Shown here: positions 8,648-18,180 of the stretch, piece after piece
How the letters are laid out: each line of letters opens with the position of its first letter
How positions within the stretch are numbered: position 1 is the stretch's first letter
Assembly: GCA_002340325.1 (NCBI GenBank)
Contig: DDLV01000158.1
Location: forward strand, 1 to 55,150
Length of the DNA stretch: 55,150 nt
Direction of reading: 5' to 3'
Source of the DNA: Glaciecola sp. UBA2563
Lineage (GTDB): Bacteria > Pseudomonadota > Gammaproteobacteria > Enterobacterales > Alteromonadaceae
Made by a program: the position numbers and the translations under genes
Notes under the pieces: model-generated
Databases searched by the model: none
Told to the model about the DNA's origin: nothing
The model's input: the letters and a program-made list of their open reading frames with translations, nothing else

Positions 8648-8938
8648 TAAATCTAAAAATCCTTTGTTGTTTTGCGAATAGAGTAAAAGCGTCGGGTTAG
8701 TTCGTCGTTTGCGATTGGATCATTGTCCCGCATGTTTAATGATAATACGAAAACGTATTGCTGTGTATCAACAATTTGACTTACATAACTATATGCATTG
8801 TATGTTAAGTATAGAGTTCGTTTATCCGATATACTAACCCAGATAGCGCAATTTTACGTTCTACAAGAGTACGATATCCGACATCGATTTACGGGTATTC
8901 TGTTACACTCACTGATAAGCAGAGAATCACAACAAAAC
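8648..8938. other. Divergent fbp/mpl intergenic region
   Basis: This AT-rich region of about 290 bases between two divergent housekeeping genes must carry both promoters. An open frame continues upstream of the mpl ATG to about 8798 but shows no ribosome site or conserved residues. No clear operator was recognised. Confidence 0.5.
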
Positions 8939-10303
8939 ATGCATCACATACATATATTAGGCATTTGCGGTACTTTCATGGGTGGCATTGCCGCCATTGC
9001 GAAGAGTTTAGGTTTTAAGGTCACAGGCTCCGATCGCAATGTCTATCCTCCAATGAGCACCCAACTTGAGGCGCTTGGCATCGATATCACAGAAGGCTAT
9101 GACACGGCCCAATTTTCGCCTGAACCGGATATGGTTATCATTGGCAACGCAATGGCTCGAGGCAATCCCGCAGTTGAATATGTGTTAAACCGCAATTTAA
9201 GCTACACAAGTGGTCCTCAGTGGTTGCTCGACAACTTTTTGAAAGACCGGTGGGTGCTTGCTGTTGCCGGTACTCACGGCAAAACCACGACTACGAGCAT
9301 GTTAGCCTGGATAATGGAAGAAGCTGGTTTTAACCCTGGCTTTCTGATTGGGGGTGTGCCTGAGAATTTTGGAATTTCCGCTCGCGTCACAGACACTAAC
9401 TTCTTTGTTATAGAAGCTGACGAATACGACAGTGCGTTTTTTGATAAACGCTCAAAATTTGTTCACTATCGACCAAGGACCCTCGTGCTGAACAACTTAG
9501 AGTTTGATCACGCCGACATCTTTGCGGATTTGGATGCGATTAAAAGGCAGTTCCACCATTGTGTTCGAACAGTCCCAGCGAATGGTTTGGTGCTATCAAG
9601 AGCAGCAGATGTGAACGTTGATGCCGTAATTGAGATGGGCTGTTGGAGCGAAAAGCAATTCATTGGCGATGCTAAAAAAGCGATATGGCAATGCAAACCG
9701 CTCAAATCTGATTGCAGTGAGTTTATCGTACAATACGACCACGAGACAGTCGGTGACGTAGAGTGGTCCCTAATTGGTGAACACAATATGCATAACGCTC
9801 TGATGGCGATTGCTGCTGCTCACCACGCAGGTGTGCAGACACAAGACGCCATACAAGCACTTAAGACATTTAAGAACGTAAAAAGACGGATGGAAGTGAA
9901 AGGCGTCGTTAATGGTATCACTGTTTATGATGACTTTGCTCATCACCCGACTGCCATTGAAACCACTATAGATGGTTTGAGAAACAAAGTAGGCAACCAA
10001 AAGATAGTCGCGATTTTAGAACCAAGATCGAATACCATGCGCATGGGCGTGCACAAGAATGAACTTGCGCAAGCGTGGCAAGCAGCTAATGAAATACACA
10101 TTATGCAGCCTGATAATCTCGGCTGGTCACTGGATGAAGCTGTCGAAAACAGCACCTCGCCAGTTTATGTTCATACAAATGTAGATTCAATCATTGGCGC
10201 GACTGTAAATAATGCGAAACCCGGTGACCATGTACTCATTATGAGCAATGGCGGTTTTAATGGCATTCACAGCAAATTATTAGACAGGCTTTCATCTGGC
10301 TAG
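8939..10303 (+). CDS. mpl: UDP-MurNAc:tripeptide ligase (murein peptide recycling)
   Basis: The 454-residue Mur-ligase-family enzyme joins recycled L-Ala-gamma-D-Glu-meso-DAP to UDP-N-acetylmuramate, saving peptidoglycan peptides. The start at 8939 gives the family's MHHIHILGICGTFMGG beginning. The ATP loop GTHGKTTTTS is at 111-120, followed by the central domain with DEYDSAFFDK and the C-terminal ligase domain with DDFAHHPTAI. It is followed 49 bases later by ubiX, a common neighbour. Confidence 0.96.
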   Translation: MHHIHILGICGTFMGGIAAIAKSLGFKVTGSDRNVYPPMSTQLEALGIDITEGYDTAQFSPEPDMVIIGNAMARGNPAVEYVLNRNLSYTSGPQWLLDNFLKDRWVLAVAGTHGKTTTTSMLAWIMEEAGFNPGFLIGGVPENFGISARVTDTNFFVIEADEYDSAFFDKRSKFVHYRPRTLVLNNLEFDHADIFADLDAIKRQFHHCVRTVPANGLVLSRAADVNVDAVIEMGCWSEKQFIGDAKKAIWQCKPLKSDCSEFIVQYDHETVGDVEWSLIGEHNMHNALMAIAAAHHAGVQTQDAIQALKTFKNVKRRMEVKGVVNGITVYDDFAHHPTAIETTIDGLRNKVGNQKIVAILEPRSNTMRMGVHKNELAQAWQAANEIHIMQPDNLGWSLDEAVENSTSPVYVHTNVDSIIGATVNNAKPGDHVLIMSNGGFNGIHSKLLDRLSSG

Positions 10304-10352
10304 AACCAGTAGAGACTTTTCATAAGAACCTTTAACGTTAATTAGCAAAACT

Positions 10353-10967
10353 ATGCAAAGACAAATATCGTTGGCAATGACAGGCGCTTCTGGCGCACCA
10401 TACGCACTTAGACTTTTGCAACAACTGTTGCGAGCTGATTGCCATGTCTTTTTGATGATTTCATCCGCGGCGAAAGTCGTGCTTGCCACTGAAAATAGTA
10501 TCAAACTGCCCTCACAAGCAGACAAAGCCAGCCAGTTTATTTGTGACTATCTTGAAGTAGAGTCAGGCAAATTAACGATTTGCGGCAAGGAAGAATGGTT
10601 TTCTCCGGTCGCATCAGGCTCTGCCGCACCAAAACAAATGATTGTTTGTCCATGCTCAACGGGCACACTTTCCGCTATCGCGAATGGCGCAAGTGACAAC
10701 CTGATAGAAAGAGCGGCAGACGTTGTGTTAAAAGAAAAAGGACAGTTAATACTTGTGCCAAGAGAGATGCCGTTATCAACGATTCACTTGCGCAACATGT
10801 TAAGCCTTTCTGAAATGGGCGCGACTATCATGCCAGCTGCGCCCGGTTTTTATCATGAACCAACGTCAATCGACGATTTGATAAACTTTGTAGTGGCGCG
10901 AATTCTCGATCACATTAACATAGACCAAACACTGGTCTCTCGCTGGGGTTATCACAAGCAACAATAA
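10353..10967 (+). CDS. ubiX: Flavin prenyltransferase UbiX
   Basis: The 204-residue flavoprotein prenylates FMN to make the cofactor used by UbiD-type decarboxylases in ubiquinone synthesis. The flavin-binding start TGASGAPYALRL and the later segments CPCSTGTLSAIANGASDNL and PREMPLSTIHLRNML are typical of the family, as is the length. It is probably cotranscribed with mpl. Confidence 0.96.
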   Translation: MQRQISLAMTGASGAPYALRLLQQLLRADCHVFLMISSAAKVVLATENSIKLPSQADKASQFICDYLEVESGKLTICGKEEWFSPVASGSAAPKQMIVCPCSTGTLSAIANGASDNLIERAADVVLKEKGQLILVPREMPLSTIHLRNMLSLSEMGATIMPAAPGFYHEPTSIDDLINFVVARILDHINIDQTLVSRWGYHKQQ

Positions 10968-11067
10968 ATAGACCTTCCTGTTAAAGCGTGCGACCATACG
11001 GACATGCCAAGCAATTACGGCTTAGCTTTATTAATAATAAGAACACGTTTTAAAAGAGCAGAATATC

Positions 11068-12618
11068 ATGGCCCAATCCGATCATCCGTCATCAGACAAC
11101 ACCTTATCGACAATAGAAAAAATCGGAAAAGCAATTCCAGACCCCATTATTATCTTTATGTTTTTATTAGCATTTTGCATGGTGCTTACTGTATTTATGG
11201 GTGGCTTGGAGTTTAAAACCCAAAGCGCAGACGGTGGCGACATAATCCACACCATTAAAGATATGACAGACAAAGAAAATGTCGTTTGGCTGTTTGATAA
11301 TGCGCTCTTGGCAAATTGGTTAGGCTTTGGTGGCGGTGTTTTGGGTGTCATTTTAGTTGTTATGTTGGGTGTTGGCGTGGCAGAGCATTCAGGGTTACTG
11401 ACAGCGGTAATTAAAAAACTCGGCACCCGATTACCAGAAACAATGCTGATTCCAGCAATTGTGTTTTTGGGCATTATGAGTTCTATCGCAACCGATGCCG
11501 GATATTTAGTCCTTATCCCACTTGCGGGCCTCTTGTACGCTGGCTTAGGTAAAAACCCTTTGATAGGAATGGCGGCAGCGTTTGCTGGCGTTTCTGCGGG
11601 ATTCAGCGCCAACCTGATTCCGGCAACACCTGTGGATGTTATTATCGGTCTGAACGCCAAGGTATTTGCCGAAGCACAAGGGGTCCCATTTGAAAATGCT
11701 AATGGAGAACCACTGACACCTGCCACCATGCACTACTACTTCATTTTTGTGTCGACCTTTTTACTCGCGGGTTTGGGTGCATGGGTTACAAAGAGATTTG
11801 TTGAACCTAAACTAGAAAAAATGACATATATTGTTCCTGAAGAATTAAACTTCACTGATTTTGAAGTAACGCCTGAAGAAAAACGTGGGTTAAAATTCAC
11901 ATTATTGGGATTGGGCGTATCGCTGTTCATTGTGTTTTTATTATCTATAGGTCCCCTATCAACATTTACCGATGAATCGGGCAAGGAAGTGAGCCCATAC
12001 TTAAACAACGTCATATTGCTCATTGCATTTGTATTCACGCTGGCGGGTGCGTCTTTCGGTTATGCATCAGGAAAATTCAAAACACTTATGGATATTGTGA
12101 ATGCGATGATTGCCCAAATGAATACCATGGGTTACATACTGGTTCTCACATTCTTCTGCTATAACTTTTTGGGACTTCTCGCGTATTCTGGTTTGGGTAC
12201 GTACATCACCTACTTGGGAGTAAGCTTTCTGCAATGGCTTGGCTTGCAACAATTCCCAATCTTATTAATTATTGGATTCATTTTAACCACTGCGCTGATC
12301 AATCTCTTTGTTGGCGGACTCACCTCAAAATGGATGCTGCTCGGGCCCATATTTATTCCAATGCTGTATCAGGTTAACCCCGCTATGACGCCGGATCTGG
12401 TCGCGGCAGCATATCGCGTGGCGGATTCTTCGACCAACATCATCACCCCGATGATGGCGTATGCAGGGGTCATTCTTGCCTTTATGCGAAAATACAAGCC
12501 TGAGCTGACGCTCGGTGATATGATAGGTATTATGATCCCCTACTCTGTTGTGTTCCTCATCACTTGGACAATTTTATTGGTAGGGTTTTTCGCCTTTGGT
12601 ATTCCACTTGGTTTTTAA
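11068..12618 (+). CDS. AbgT-family transporter (p-aminobenzoyl-glutamate type)
   Basis: The 516-residue inner-membrane protein has about ten or more hydrophobic helices and the conserved AbgT segments (for example SSIATDAGYLVLIPLAG, GFSANLIPATPVDVI and RVADSSTNIITPMMAY). Family members import p-aminobenzoyl-glutamate or export sulfonamide-like compounds, driven by an ion gradient; the substrate here cannot be told. It follows ubiX after 100 bases and faces rraA convergently. No abgAB hydrolase genes lie next to it. Confidence 0.92.
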   Translation: MAQSDHPSSDNTLSTIEKIGKAIPDPIIIFMFLLAFCMVLTVFMGGLEFKTQSADGGDIIHTIKDMTDKENVVWLFDNALLANWLGFGGGVLGVILVVMLGVGVAEHSGLLTAVIKKLGTRLPETMLIPAIVFLGIMSSIATDAGYLVLIPLAGLLYAGLGKNPLIGMAAAFAGVSAGFSANLIPATPVDVIIGLNAKVFAEAQGVPFENANGEPLTPATMHYYFIFVSTFLLAGLGAWVTKRFVEPKLEKMTYIVPEELNFTDFEVTPEEKRGLKFTLLGLGVSLFIVFLLSIGPLSTFTDESGKEVSPYLNNVILLIAFVFTLAGASFGYASGKFKTLMDIVNAMIAQMNTMGYILVLTFFCYNFLGLLAYSGLGTYITYLGVSFLQWLGLQQFPILLIIGFILTTALINLFVGGLTSKWMLLGPIFIPMLYQVNPAMTPDLVAAAYRVADSSTNIITPMMAYAGVILAFMRKYKPELTLGDMIGIMIPYSVVFLITWTILLVGFFAFGIPLGF

Positions 12619-12663
12619 CGGATTGCTTTAGGTGTAGGGCAGGTAAATGCAGCGTGGTATTGA

Positions 12664-13161
12664 TTATTCGTAATCTGTATCAATATCAAGAGGCTCAGGC
12701 GCCAGAACGATGCCTGTCCCATCCGCGTAGATAAAATCTTCAGGTAGAAATGTAACGCCAGCAAAATTAACGGCAATGTCAAGGTCTCCAACTTCTCGCG
12801 TCTCGGCAGCGACTGGAATAGCATTTAGAGCGTGGATGCCAATATCGTATTCTTCTAATACATCGACCTCTCGCACTGCACCAAAGCAGATGATGCCTTC
12901 CCAGTCATTCTCAACAGCTAGTTGAATGTTATCCGAGTCGATTAACGCTCTTCTTAAAGAGCCACCGCCATCAACAAGCAGCACTTTTCCTTGACCATTG
13001 CTAGACAACATCTTATCGATAAGCCCTTTATCTTCGAAACATTTTACGGTGGTCACCTCTCCAGCATATGAATAACGACCGCCGTAACTTTTAAACAATG
13101 GTTCAAGAACATCAATATTGTCAGCGAACAAGTCGCACAATTCTGAGGTGTTGTAATCCAT
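12664..13161 (-). CDS. rraA: Regulator of RNase E activity RraA
   Basis: The 165-residue protein of the RraA family binds RNase E and slows degradosome activity. The glycine-rich core LLVDGGGSLRRALI and the segment WEGIICFGAVREVD match the family. Some non-enteric homologues act as aldolases, but the length and N-terminus (MDYNTSELCDLF) fit RraA of gammaproteobacteria. It converges with the AbgT gene. Confidence 0.94.
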   Translation of the reverse strand: MDYNTSELCDLFADNIDVLEPLFKSYGGRYSYAGEVTTVKCFEDKGLIDKMLSSNGQGKVLLVDGGGSLRRALIDSDNIQLAVENDWEGIICFGAVREVDVLEEYDIGIHALNAIPVAAETREVGDLDIAVNFAGVTFLPEDFIYADGTGIVLAPEPLDIDTDYE

Positions 13162-13419
13162 GATGCTGAATGCCTTAAAGGGAATATGCAGTGTTAACTT
13201 AGTGCATATTTGCCAATGTGTAAATAAACTTCATATCAACTTATTGGCTAAAACTTTCGCGTGGAGGCTAAAAACCGATGTAGCCGTCCGCCGTCGTTCA
13301 AATCCTGACTTACACCGTTACTTTGTACGACTAATGTCATAATCATTTAGCATTTCTGTCACGAATTAGTCATACAACATGCTTACCCTTTGCGAATCTC
13401 ATGTGATTCTGGGTCATAA

Positions 13420-13944
13420 ATGAAACGTCTAATAAATTTGGATCTCATCATTTTTGAATGGATAGCGAAATTGGCTTCTAGTTTTGAAGACCAAAAGGGA
13501 ATGACATTTTTTAAATATGTATCCAAAACGGGCGATGGACATCTCTATTTTGTGCTGGGCGCAATTCTTTTCTATTTCGACGCCACTCATGGTGCGCTAT
13601 TTTTTTACACGGCCTTGCTCGCCTACAGCTTGGAAGTTCCCATGTTTATAGTACTTAAACATGCATTTAAACGCAGAAGACCATTGGAGCTTCTCACTGA
13701 ATTTAACAGCATCATCAAACCTTCAGATAAATTCAGTCTTCCGTCAGGACACACCGCCGCTGCGTTTTTAATGGCAACTATCATTGCGCATTTTTATCCC
13801 ACATTAAGCATTCCGGCATACCTTTGGGCAGGTCTTGTTGGTTTGTCTCGCGTTGTTTTACGTGTCCATTTTCCGCTAGATGTTTTCATAGGAATGGGAT
13901 TAGGTATTTCATTTGCATTGTTAAGCATCAGCATTTTAGGGTAG
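13420..13944 (+). CDS. PAP2-family membrane phosphatase
   Basis: The 174-residue membrane protein carries all three motifs of the type 2 phosphatidate phosphatase superfamily: Lys80 and Arg-Arg-Pro (KHAFKRRRP), PSGH at 108-111, and SR-x5-H-x3-D with Arg144 and His150. About five helices surround them. Likely substrates are lipid phosphates such as undecaprenyl diphosphate or phosphatidylglycerol phosphate. It is followed after 3 bases by a glycosyltransferase, so the pair probably works on the same lipid or glycan. Confidence 0.88.
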   Translation: MKRLINLDLIIFEWIAKLASSFEDQKGMTFFKYVSKTGDGHLYFVLGAILFYFDATHGALFFYTALLAYSLEVPMFIVLKHAFKRRRPLELLTEFNSIIKPSDKFSLPSGHTAAAFLMATIIAHFYPTLSIPAYLWAGLVGLSRVVLRVHFPLDVFIGMGLGISFALLSISILG

Positions 13945-13947
13945 TGC

Positions 13948-15024
13948 ATGAAAATCTTATACGGTGTTCAAGGCACTGGTAACGGACACATTACGCGCGC
14001 TAGACATATGGCTAACGCACTGGCGTCTCGCCCTGATATGACAGTGGACTATTTTTTTAGCGGAAGAAACAAGCACGCATATTTTGATATGACCCCATTT
14101 GGCGATTATGAAAGTGGTCGGGGGCTGACTTTCGTTACCCAAAACGGGCGAATCGACTATCGCAAAACCATTACGCAGAACAATTTATTCAATCTCGTCA
14201 ATGAAATAAAAACGCTGATGGTGAAGGACTACGACTTAATAATAAATGACTTTGAACCAATAACTGCGTGGGCAGCTAAGAAAGCCGGCATTCCATCACT
14301 TTCAGTTAGTCATCAAGCGGCGTTTCTGCACCATGTGCCAAAGCACAAACAAGGGTTACTTGACAAGTTAATCACGCGGTATTTTGCACCAACGAAATAT
14401 AGTTTGGGTACACACTGGTATCACTTTGGCTACGATATCATTCCTCCTTTTGTACCTAAAGAGCTTGTCGACAATGCGTATAAGCATCGCGTAAGCGAAG
14501 ATATCTTAGTTTATCTACCTTTCGAAAATCCAAATGAGATCAGGGAACAACTGAACTACCTGAGCGACTACACCTTCGTCTGCTATCACCCGGAAGTAAG
14601 CCAAAAATCGAAAGATAAAAATATCGAATGGCGACCACTATCAACCAAAAGCTTTAAACAAACACTAAACTATTGCTCAGGTGTGATAAGCAACTGTGGG
14701 TTTGAGTTGTCCACGGAGTGTCTATCATTAGGTAAGCCATTATTGGTTAAGCCATTAGCAAGACAATATGAACAATTGTCAAATGCCTTCACTCTGCAAG
14801 AACTCGGTGTTTCACATGTCATTCATCAATTGGATTCGGAAGCCATTGATGATTGGCTACAACAGCGCGTGGGCATACAAATTCAATATCCAACCAACTG
14901 TGAGCTCTTTATCGATTGGATCGCAAAAGGCGAATGGGAAAACCCGTCTGAAGTCCGAAAAAAACTATGGGAAAGTGTGGAATTCCCACCTCAGATACGT
15001 CAACGTCTGCAGAGTTTTGTATAA
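13948..15024 (+). CDS. GT-B fold glycosyltransferase, MJ1255 type
   Basis: The 358-residue protein begins with YGVQGTGNGHITRARHMA, the N-terminal glycine-rich loop of MJ1255/TIGR00661-like glycosyltransferases related to UDP-glucuronosyl and MurG-type enzymes. The C-terminal part has a nucleotide-sugar site pattern (SNCGFELSTECLSLGKPLLV). Acceptor and donor are unknown. It is translationally close to the PAP2 gene, which suggests work on a membrane lipid. Confidence 0.85.
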   Translation: MKILYGVQGTGNGHITRARHMANALASRPDMTVDYFFSGRNKHAYFDMTPFGDYESGRGLTFVTQNGRIDYRKTITQNNLFNLVNEIKTLMVKDYDLIINDFEPITAWAAKKAGIPSLSVSHQAAFLHHVPKHKQGLLDKLITRYFAPTKYSLGTHWYHFGYDIIPPFVPKELVDNAYKHRVSEDILVYLPFENPNEIREQLNYLSDYTFVCYHPEVSQKSKDKNIEWRPLSTKSFKQTLNYCSGVISNCGFELSTECLSLGKPLLVKPLARQYEQLSNAFTLQELGVSHVIHQLDSEAIDDWLQQRVGIQIQYPTNCELFIDWIAKGEWENPSEVRKKLWESVEFPPQIRQRLQSFV

Positions 15025-15136
15025 GGTCATTGTACTTTAGTAAAGTCATTGTATCGAACTTCCTAAAATCAACGCGATAACGCTTGCAATTTTGCCGTGC
15101 AAATTGCATTGTTGTCGCATTCTTAAATAATAAAAA

Positions 15137-15286
15137 ATGCGCATGCAAAAGAGAAGATGGCTAACGACTAGCTTGCTTTTGTTGTTTATCGTTGCTTGCG
15201 GCCAACGTGGCCCCCTTTACTTACCTGAGCAACCACCGGAACAACCAGAAAACCCAGAACAACCGCAACCAGAGAGCGAAAACTGA
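15137..15286 (+). CDS. lptM: LPS-assembly lipoprotein LptM (YifL)
   Basis: A 49-residue lipoprotein: a basic start, a hydrophobic segment, the lipobox FIVAC with lipidated Cys21, then GQRGPLYLP, the conserved core of LptM/YifL. The tail is Pro/Gln/Glu-rich. LptM assists oxidative maturation of the LPS translocon LptD at the outer membrane. Its stop overlaps the lysA start (TGATG), and its place before lysA-dapF is the usual one. Confidence 0.92.
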   Translation: MRMQKRRWLTTSLLLLFIVACGQRGPLYLPEQPPEQPENPEQPQPESEN

Positions 15287-16536
15287 TGGATCATTTTTCT
15301 TATCGTGAAAATGAATTGTTTGTTGAAGATGTGCCTGTGAAGGAAATCGCAGAACAATTCGACACGCCTTGTTATATCTATTCAAGAGCGACACTTGAAC
15401 GGCATTGGCATGCATTTAACGATGCCGTCAGTAAGCATCGACATCTGATATGTTATGCAGTAAAAGCAAACTCTAATCTTGGCGTATTGTCTATTCTTGC
15501 TAAATTGGGCTCTGGATTTGATATCGTGTCTGCTGGTGAGCTGTCCAGAGTTATTGCAGCTGGTGGCGACCCTAGAAAGGTAGTTTTCTCAGGCGTCGCA
15601 AAGACTGAAGAAGAAATTCAGTTTGCGCTCGAGCACAATATAATGTGCTTCAATGTGGAATCTCGCTCTGAACTAGAGAGGATAAATCGAGTCGCCGCGC
15701 AACTTGATAAACAAGCACCTATTTCGTTGCGGATCAATCCAGACGTTGATGCCAAAACACATCCGTATATCTCAACAGGATTAAAGGCTAATAAATTTGG
15801 AATACCACACGAGCAAGCCAAAGAAACCTATCTAAAAGCCAACGAGCTTTCGCACCTTAAAATTGTCGGCATGGATTGTCACATTGGGTCTCAACTTACT
15901 GAATTATCACCGTTTGTTGATGCACTGGATAAATTGCTTGAACTCATCGATGAGTTAGCGGAGCACGATATCATAATAGAACATCTTGATGTTGGTGGGG
16001 GCCTCGGCGTTACCTATGATGATGAACTGCCACCTCATCCTAAAGACTATGCTGCTGCCATGGCTGAATCCATGAAAGGGCGCGAGGATCTTCTACTGAT
16101 TTTAGAGCCTGGAAGAGCTATCGCTGCAAATGCAGGCATCTTAGTCACACAGGTTGAATTCATCAAACCTGGCGAAGAGAAAAACTTCGCAATCGTTGAT
16201 GCTGCAATGAATGACATGCTCCGGCCGGCACTTTATAGCGCATGGCAGAGGATTGAAGAAGTCCAGTTAGATCCTTCATTGGAAAAAACCGTTTATGATG
16301 TCGTGGGTCCTGTATGTGAAACCGGCGATTTTCTAGGCAAAGAACGCGCCTTGGCTGTGAAAGAAGGCGATTTTTTGGCCGTCAAAAGCGCTGGCGCATA
16401 TGGGTTCGTAATGTCGAGTAACTACAACTCTCGACCACGCCCAGCTGAAATCATTGTTGATAAAGACAAAGCGGTAGTAGCTCGTAAGCGCGAGACAGTC
16501 TCATCGCTATTCGAGTTAGAGAGCGTGGTTGATTAG
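15286..16536 (+). CDS. lysA: Diaminopimelate decarboxylase
   Basis: The 416-residue PLP enzyme of fold type III decarboxylates meso-diaminopimelate to lysine. The PLP lysine is Lys60 in YAVKANS, the glycine loop is in HLDVGGGLGV, and the catalytic Cys motif GPVCETGDFL is near residue 345. It directly precedes dapF, the preceding enzyme of the same pathway. Confidence 0.97.
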   Translation: MDHFSYRENELFVEDVPVKEIAEQFDTPCYIYSRATLERHWHAFNDAVSKHRHLICYAVKANSNLGVLSILAKLGSGFDIVSAGELSRVIAAGGDPRKVVFSGVAKTEEEIQFALEHNIMCFNVESRSELERINRVAAQLDKQAPISLRINPDVDAKTHPYISTGLKANKFGIPHEQAKETYLKANELSHLKIVGMDCHIGSQLTELSPFVDALDKLLELIDELAEHDIIIEHLDVGGGLGVTYDDELPPHPKDYAAAMAESMKGREDLLLILEPGRAIAANAGILVTQVEFIKPGEEKNFAIVDAAMNDMLRPALYSAWQRIEEVQLDPSLEKTVYDVVGPVCETGDFLGKERALAVKEGDFLAVKSAGAYGFVMSSNYNSRPRPAEIIVDKDKAVVARKRETVSSLFELESVVD

Positions 16537-17397
16537 ATGAATCACTCTTCCTCAAAAAATAAGTCACATAACGTAAGCTTTTCCAAAATGCATGGATTAG
16601 GCAATGATTTTATGGTCATTGACAACGTTACCCAAAACATATTTTTTAGCAAAGATAAAATTCAACAGTTAGCCGATCGCAACTTTGGCATCGGTTTTGA
16701 CCAGATGCTAGTCGTAGAGCCTCCTTATGATCCTGAACAGGACTTTCACTATCGGATCTTTAACTCTGATGGTTCAGAGGTATCTCAATGCGGCAATGGT
16801 GCGCGATGTTTTGCCAAATTTGTCAAGAATAAAGGGCTTATCAATCGCAATAAAATAGACGTCAGCACGAAGAACGGCAAAATTAAGCTATACATAGAAC
16901 GTGATGGTGAAATTACCGTAAATATGGGAAAGCCTGTTTTTACACCCGAGCAGGTGCCGTTTACCGCGTATCAGCAGGAAAATACGTACGTCCTTAGGCA
17001 AGGCGACAATACCTATATGTGCGGTGTTGCCTCAATGGGTAACCCCCACTGCGTTATCACAGTCGACGATGTCGATAACCATGACGTTAGCAAGCACGGC
17101 CAACTCATTCAGTCACATGAGCGTTTTCCCGAAAGCGTCAATGTGGGTTTTATGCAAATTATTGATCAAGGCAAAATCAAACTGCGCGTATACGAGCGAG
17201 GCGTAGGCGAAACCTTAGCTTGCGGCAGTGGTGCATGTGCTGCTGTGGTGATTGGCCAAATTCAAGGCAAATTAAAACAGCAAGTCGAAGTTGAATTACC
17301 CGGAGGAAAGCTTAAAATTAGATGGTCAGGAAAAGACTCTGTAGTGAAGATGACTGGACCTGCGGAACACGTATATGATGGGCAAATAAAACTATGA
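16537..17397 (+). CDS. dapF: Diaminopimelate epimerase
   Basis: The 286-residue cofactor-free racemase converts LL- to meso-diaminopimelate for lysine and peptidoglycan. The two catalytic cysteines are Cys85 in QCGNGAR and the one near residue 228 in ACGSGAC. The ATG follows the lysA stop without a gap, and its end overlaps the next gene by four bases, so the cluster is translationally linked. The first 13 residues are a slightly long extension. Confidence 0.97.
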   Translation: MNHSSSKNKSHNVSFSKMHGLGNDFMVIDNVTQNIFFSKDKIQQLADRNFGIGFDQMLVVEPPYDPEQDFHYRIFNSDGSEVSQCGNGARCFAKFVKNKGLINRNKIDVSTKNGKIKLYIERDGEITVNMGKPVFTPEQVPFTAYQQENTYVLRQGDNTYMCGVASMGNPHCVITVDDVDNHDVSKHGQLIQSHERFPESVNVGFMQIIDQGKIKLRVYERGVGETLACGSGACAAVVIGQIQGKLKQQVEVELPGGKLKIRWSGKDSVVKMTGPAEHVYDGQIKL

Positions 17398-18074
17398 ACA
17401 ATAATGCCGAATCCGCTGAAAATGGCAACACCACCCCTGTTCTAACTTCACAAGAAGTTGGAGACTTTTTACGCGCTAATCCAGATTTCTTTGTAAAGCA
17501 TGGCGATCTACTAAGCGAGCTTCACATGATTCAGGAAAAGCAAGGAATTGTGTCATTGACGCAGCTTCAACTCGATCAATATCGGGAAAAGGTCAAAACA
17601 CAAAAAAAACAGCTCGAAAGTTTCATCCATAATGCCAAGCAAAATGAAACACTTTATTACACGTATGCAGATCTAAATCTTGAAATTTCGACCTGTAGAA
17701 CGATGTCTGACCTGCAGCTGGCACTCGAGAAACATTTGTGTCAACAATTGGGGCTGGTAGCCACCAAATTAGTTATTGTACCTCCCCAAAATGATGGCCT
17801 TCCGCAGTTGTCTATGCAGAGCTTGTTGCATAAAAAACTTGCGAAAAAAGACTTTTATTTAGGGCGATTAAGCAAACACGAAAAAAGTGCACTGTTCGAA
17901 AATTTGGATATTGGCTCTGTTGCACTGATCAAAATAGAATGCGAGTCATTAGTTGCAGTATTATCCATTGCTAGCAAAGACGACTTGCACTTTATGCCTG
18001 AAATGGACACCGGTTTGTTGGATTATCTGCGCAGATTTTTGTGTCGGCACGTAAATAGAATTTACGCAGGTTAA
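17394..18074 (+). CDS. DUF484 family protein
   Basis: The 226-residue protein belongs to DUF484, a GAF-like family nearly always found between dapF and xerC in gammaproteobacteria. The start region VGDFLRANPDFFVKHGDLL is typical, followed by a helical linker and a GAF-like C-terminal half. Its function is not known. It overlaps dapF by ATGA. Confidence 0.92.
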   Translation: MNNNAESAENGNTTPVLTSQEVGDFLRANPDFFVKHGDLLSELHMIQEKQGIVSLTQLQLDQYREKVKTQKKQLESFIHNAKQNETLYYTYADLNLEISTCRTMSDLQLALEKHLCQQLGLVATKLVIVPPQNDGLPQLSMQSLLHKKLAKKDFYLGRLSKHEKSALFENLDIGSVALIKIECESLVAVLSIASKDDLHFMPEMDTGLLDYLRRFLCRHVNRIYAG

Positions 18075-18180
18075 CACTTACAAACGCTTTATGGCCTCAA
18101 TTCAAGGGCATCAGTCGTAGGAACTACAATGAATAAGAAATCAGGGGCCGTTTATCTCTCAATTCCGAGGGTGGACTTGC

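Noticed and set aside
8798..8938. Long N-terminal extension of Mpl
   Set aside because: The family's N-terminus begins at MHHIHILG; the upstream frame has no conserved residues.
11082..11729. 215-codon minus-strand frame inside the AbgT gene
   Set aside because: It is a shadow of the transporter gene on the opposite strand, with low-complexity composition and no recognisable motif.
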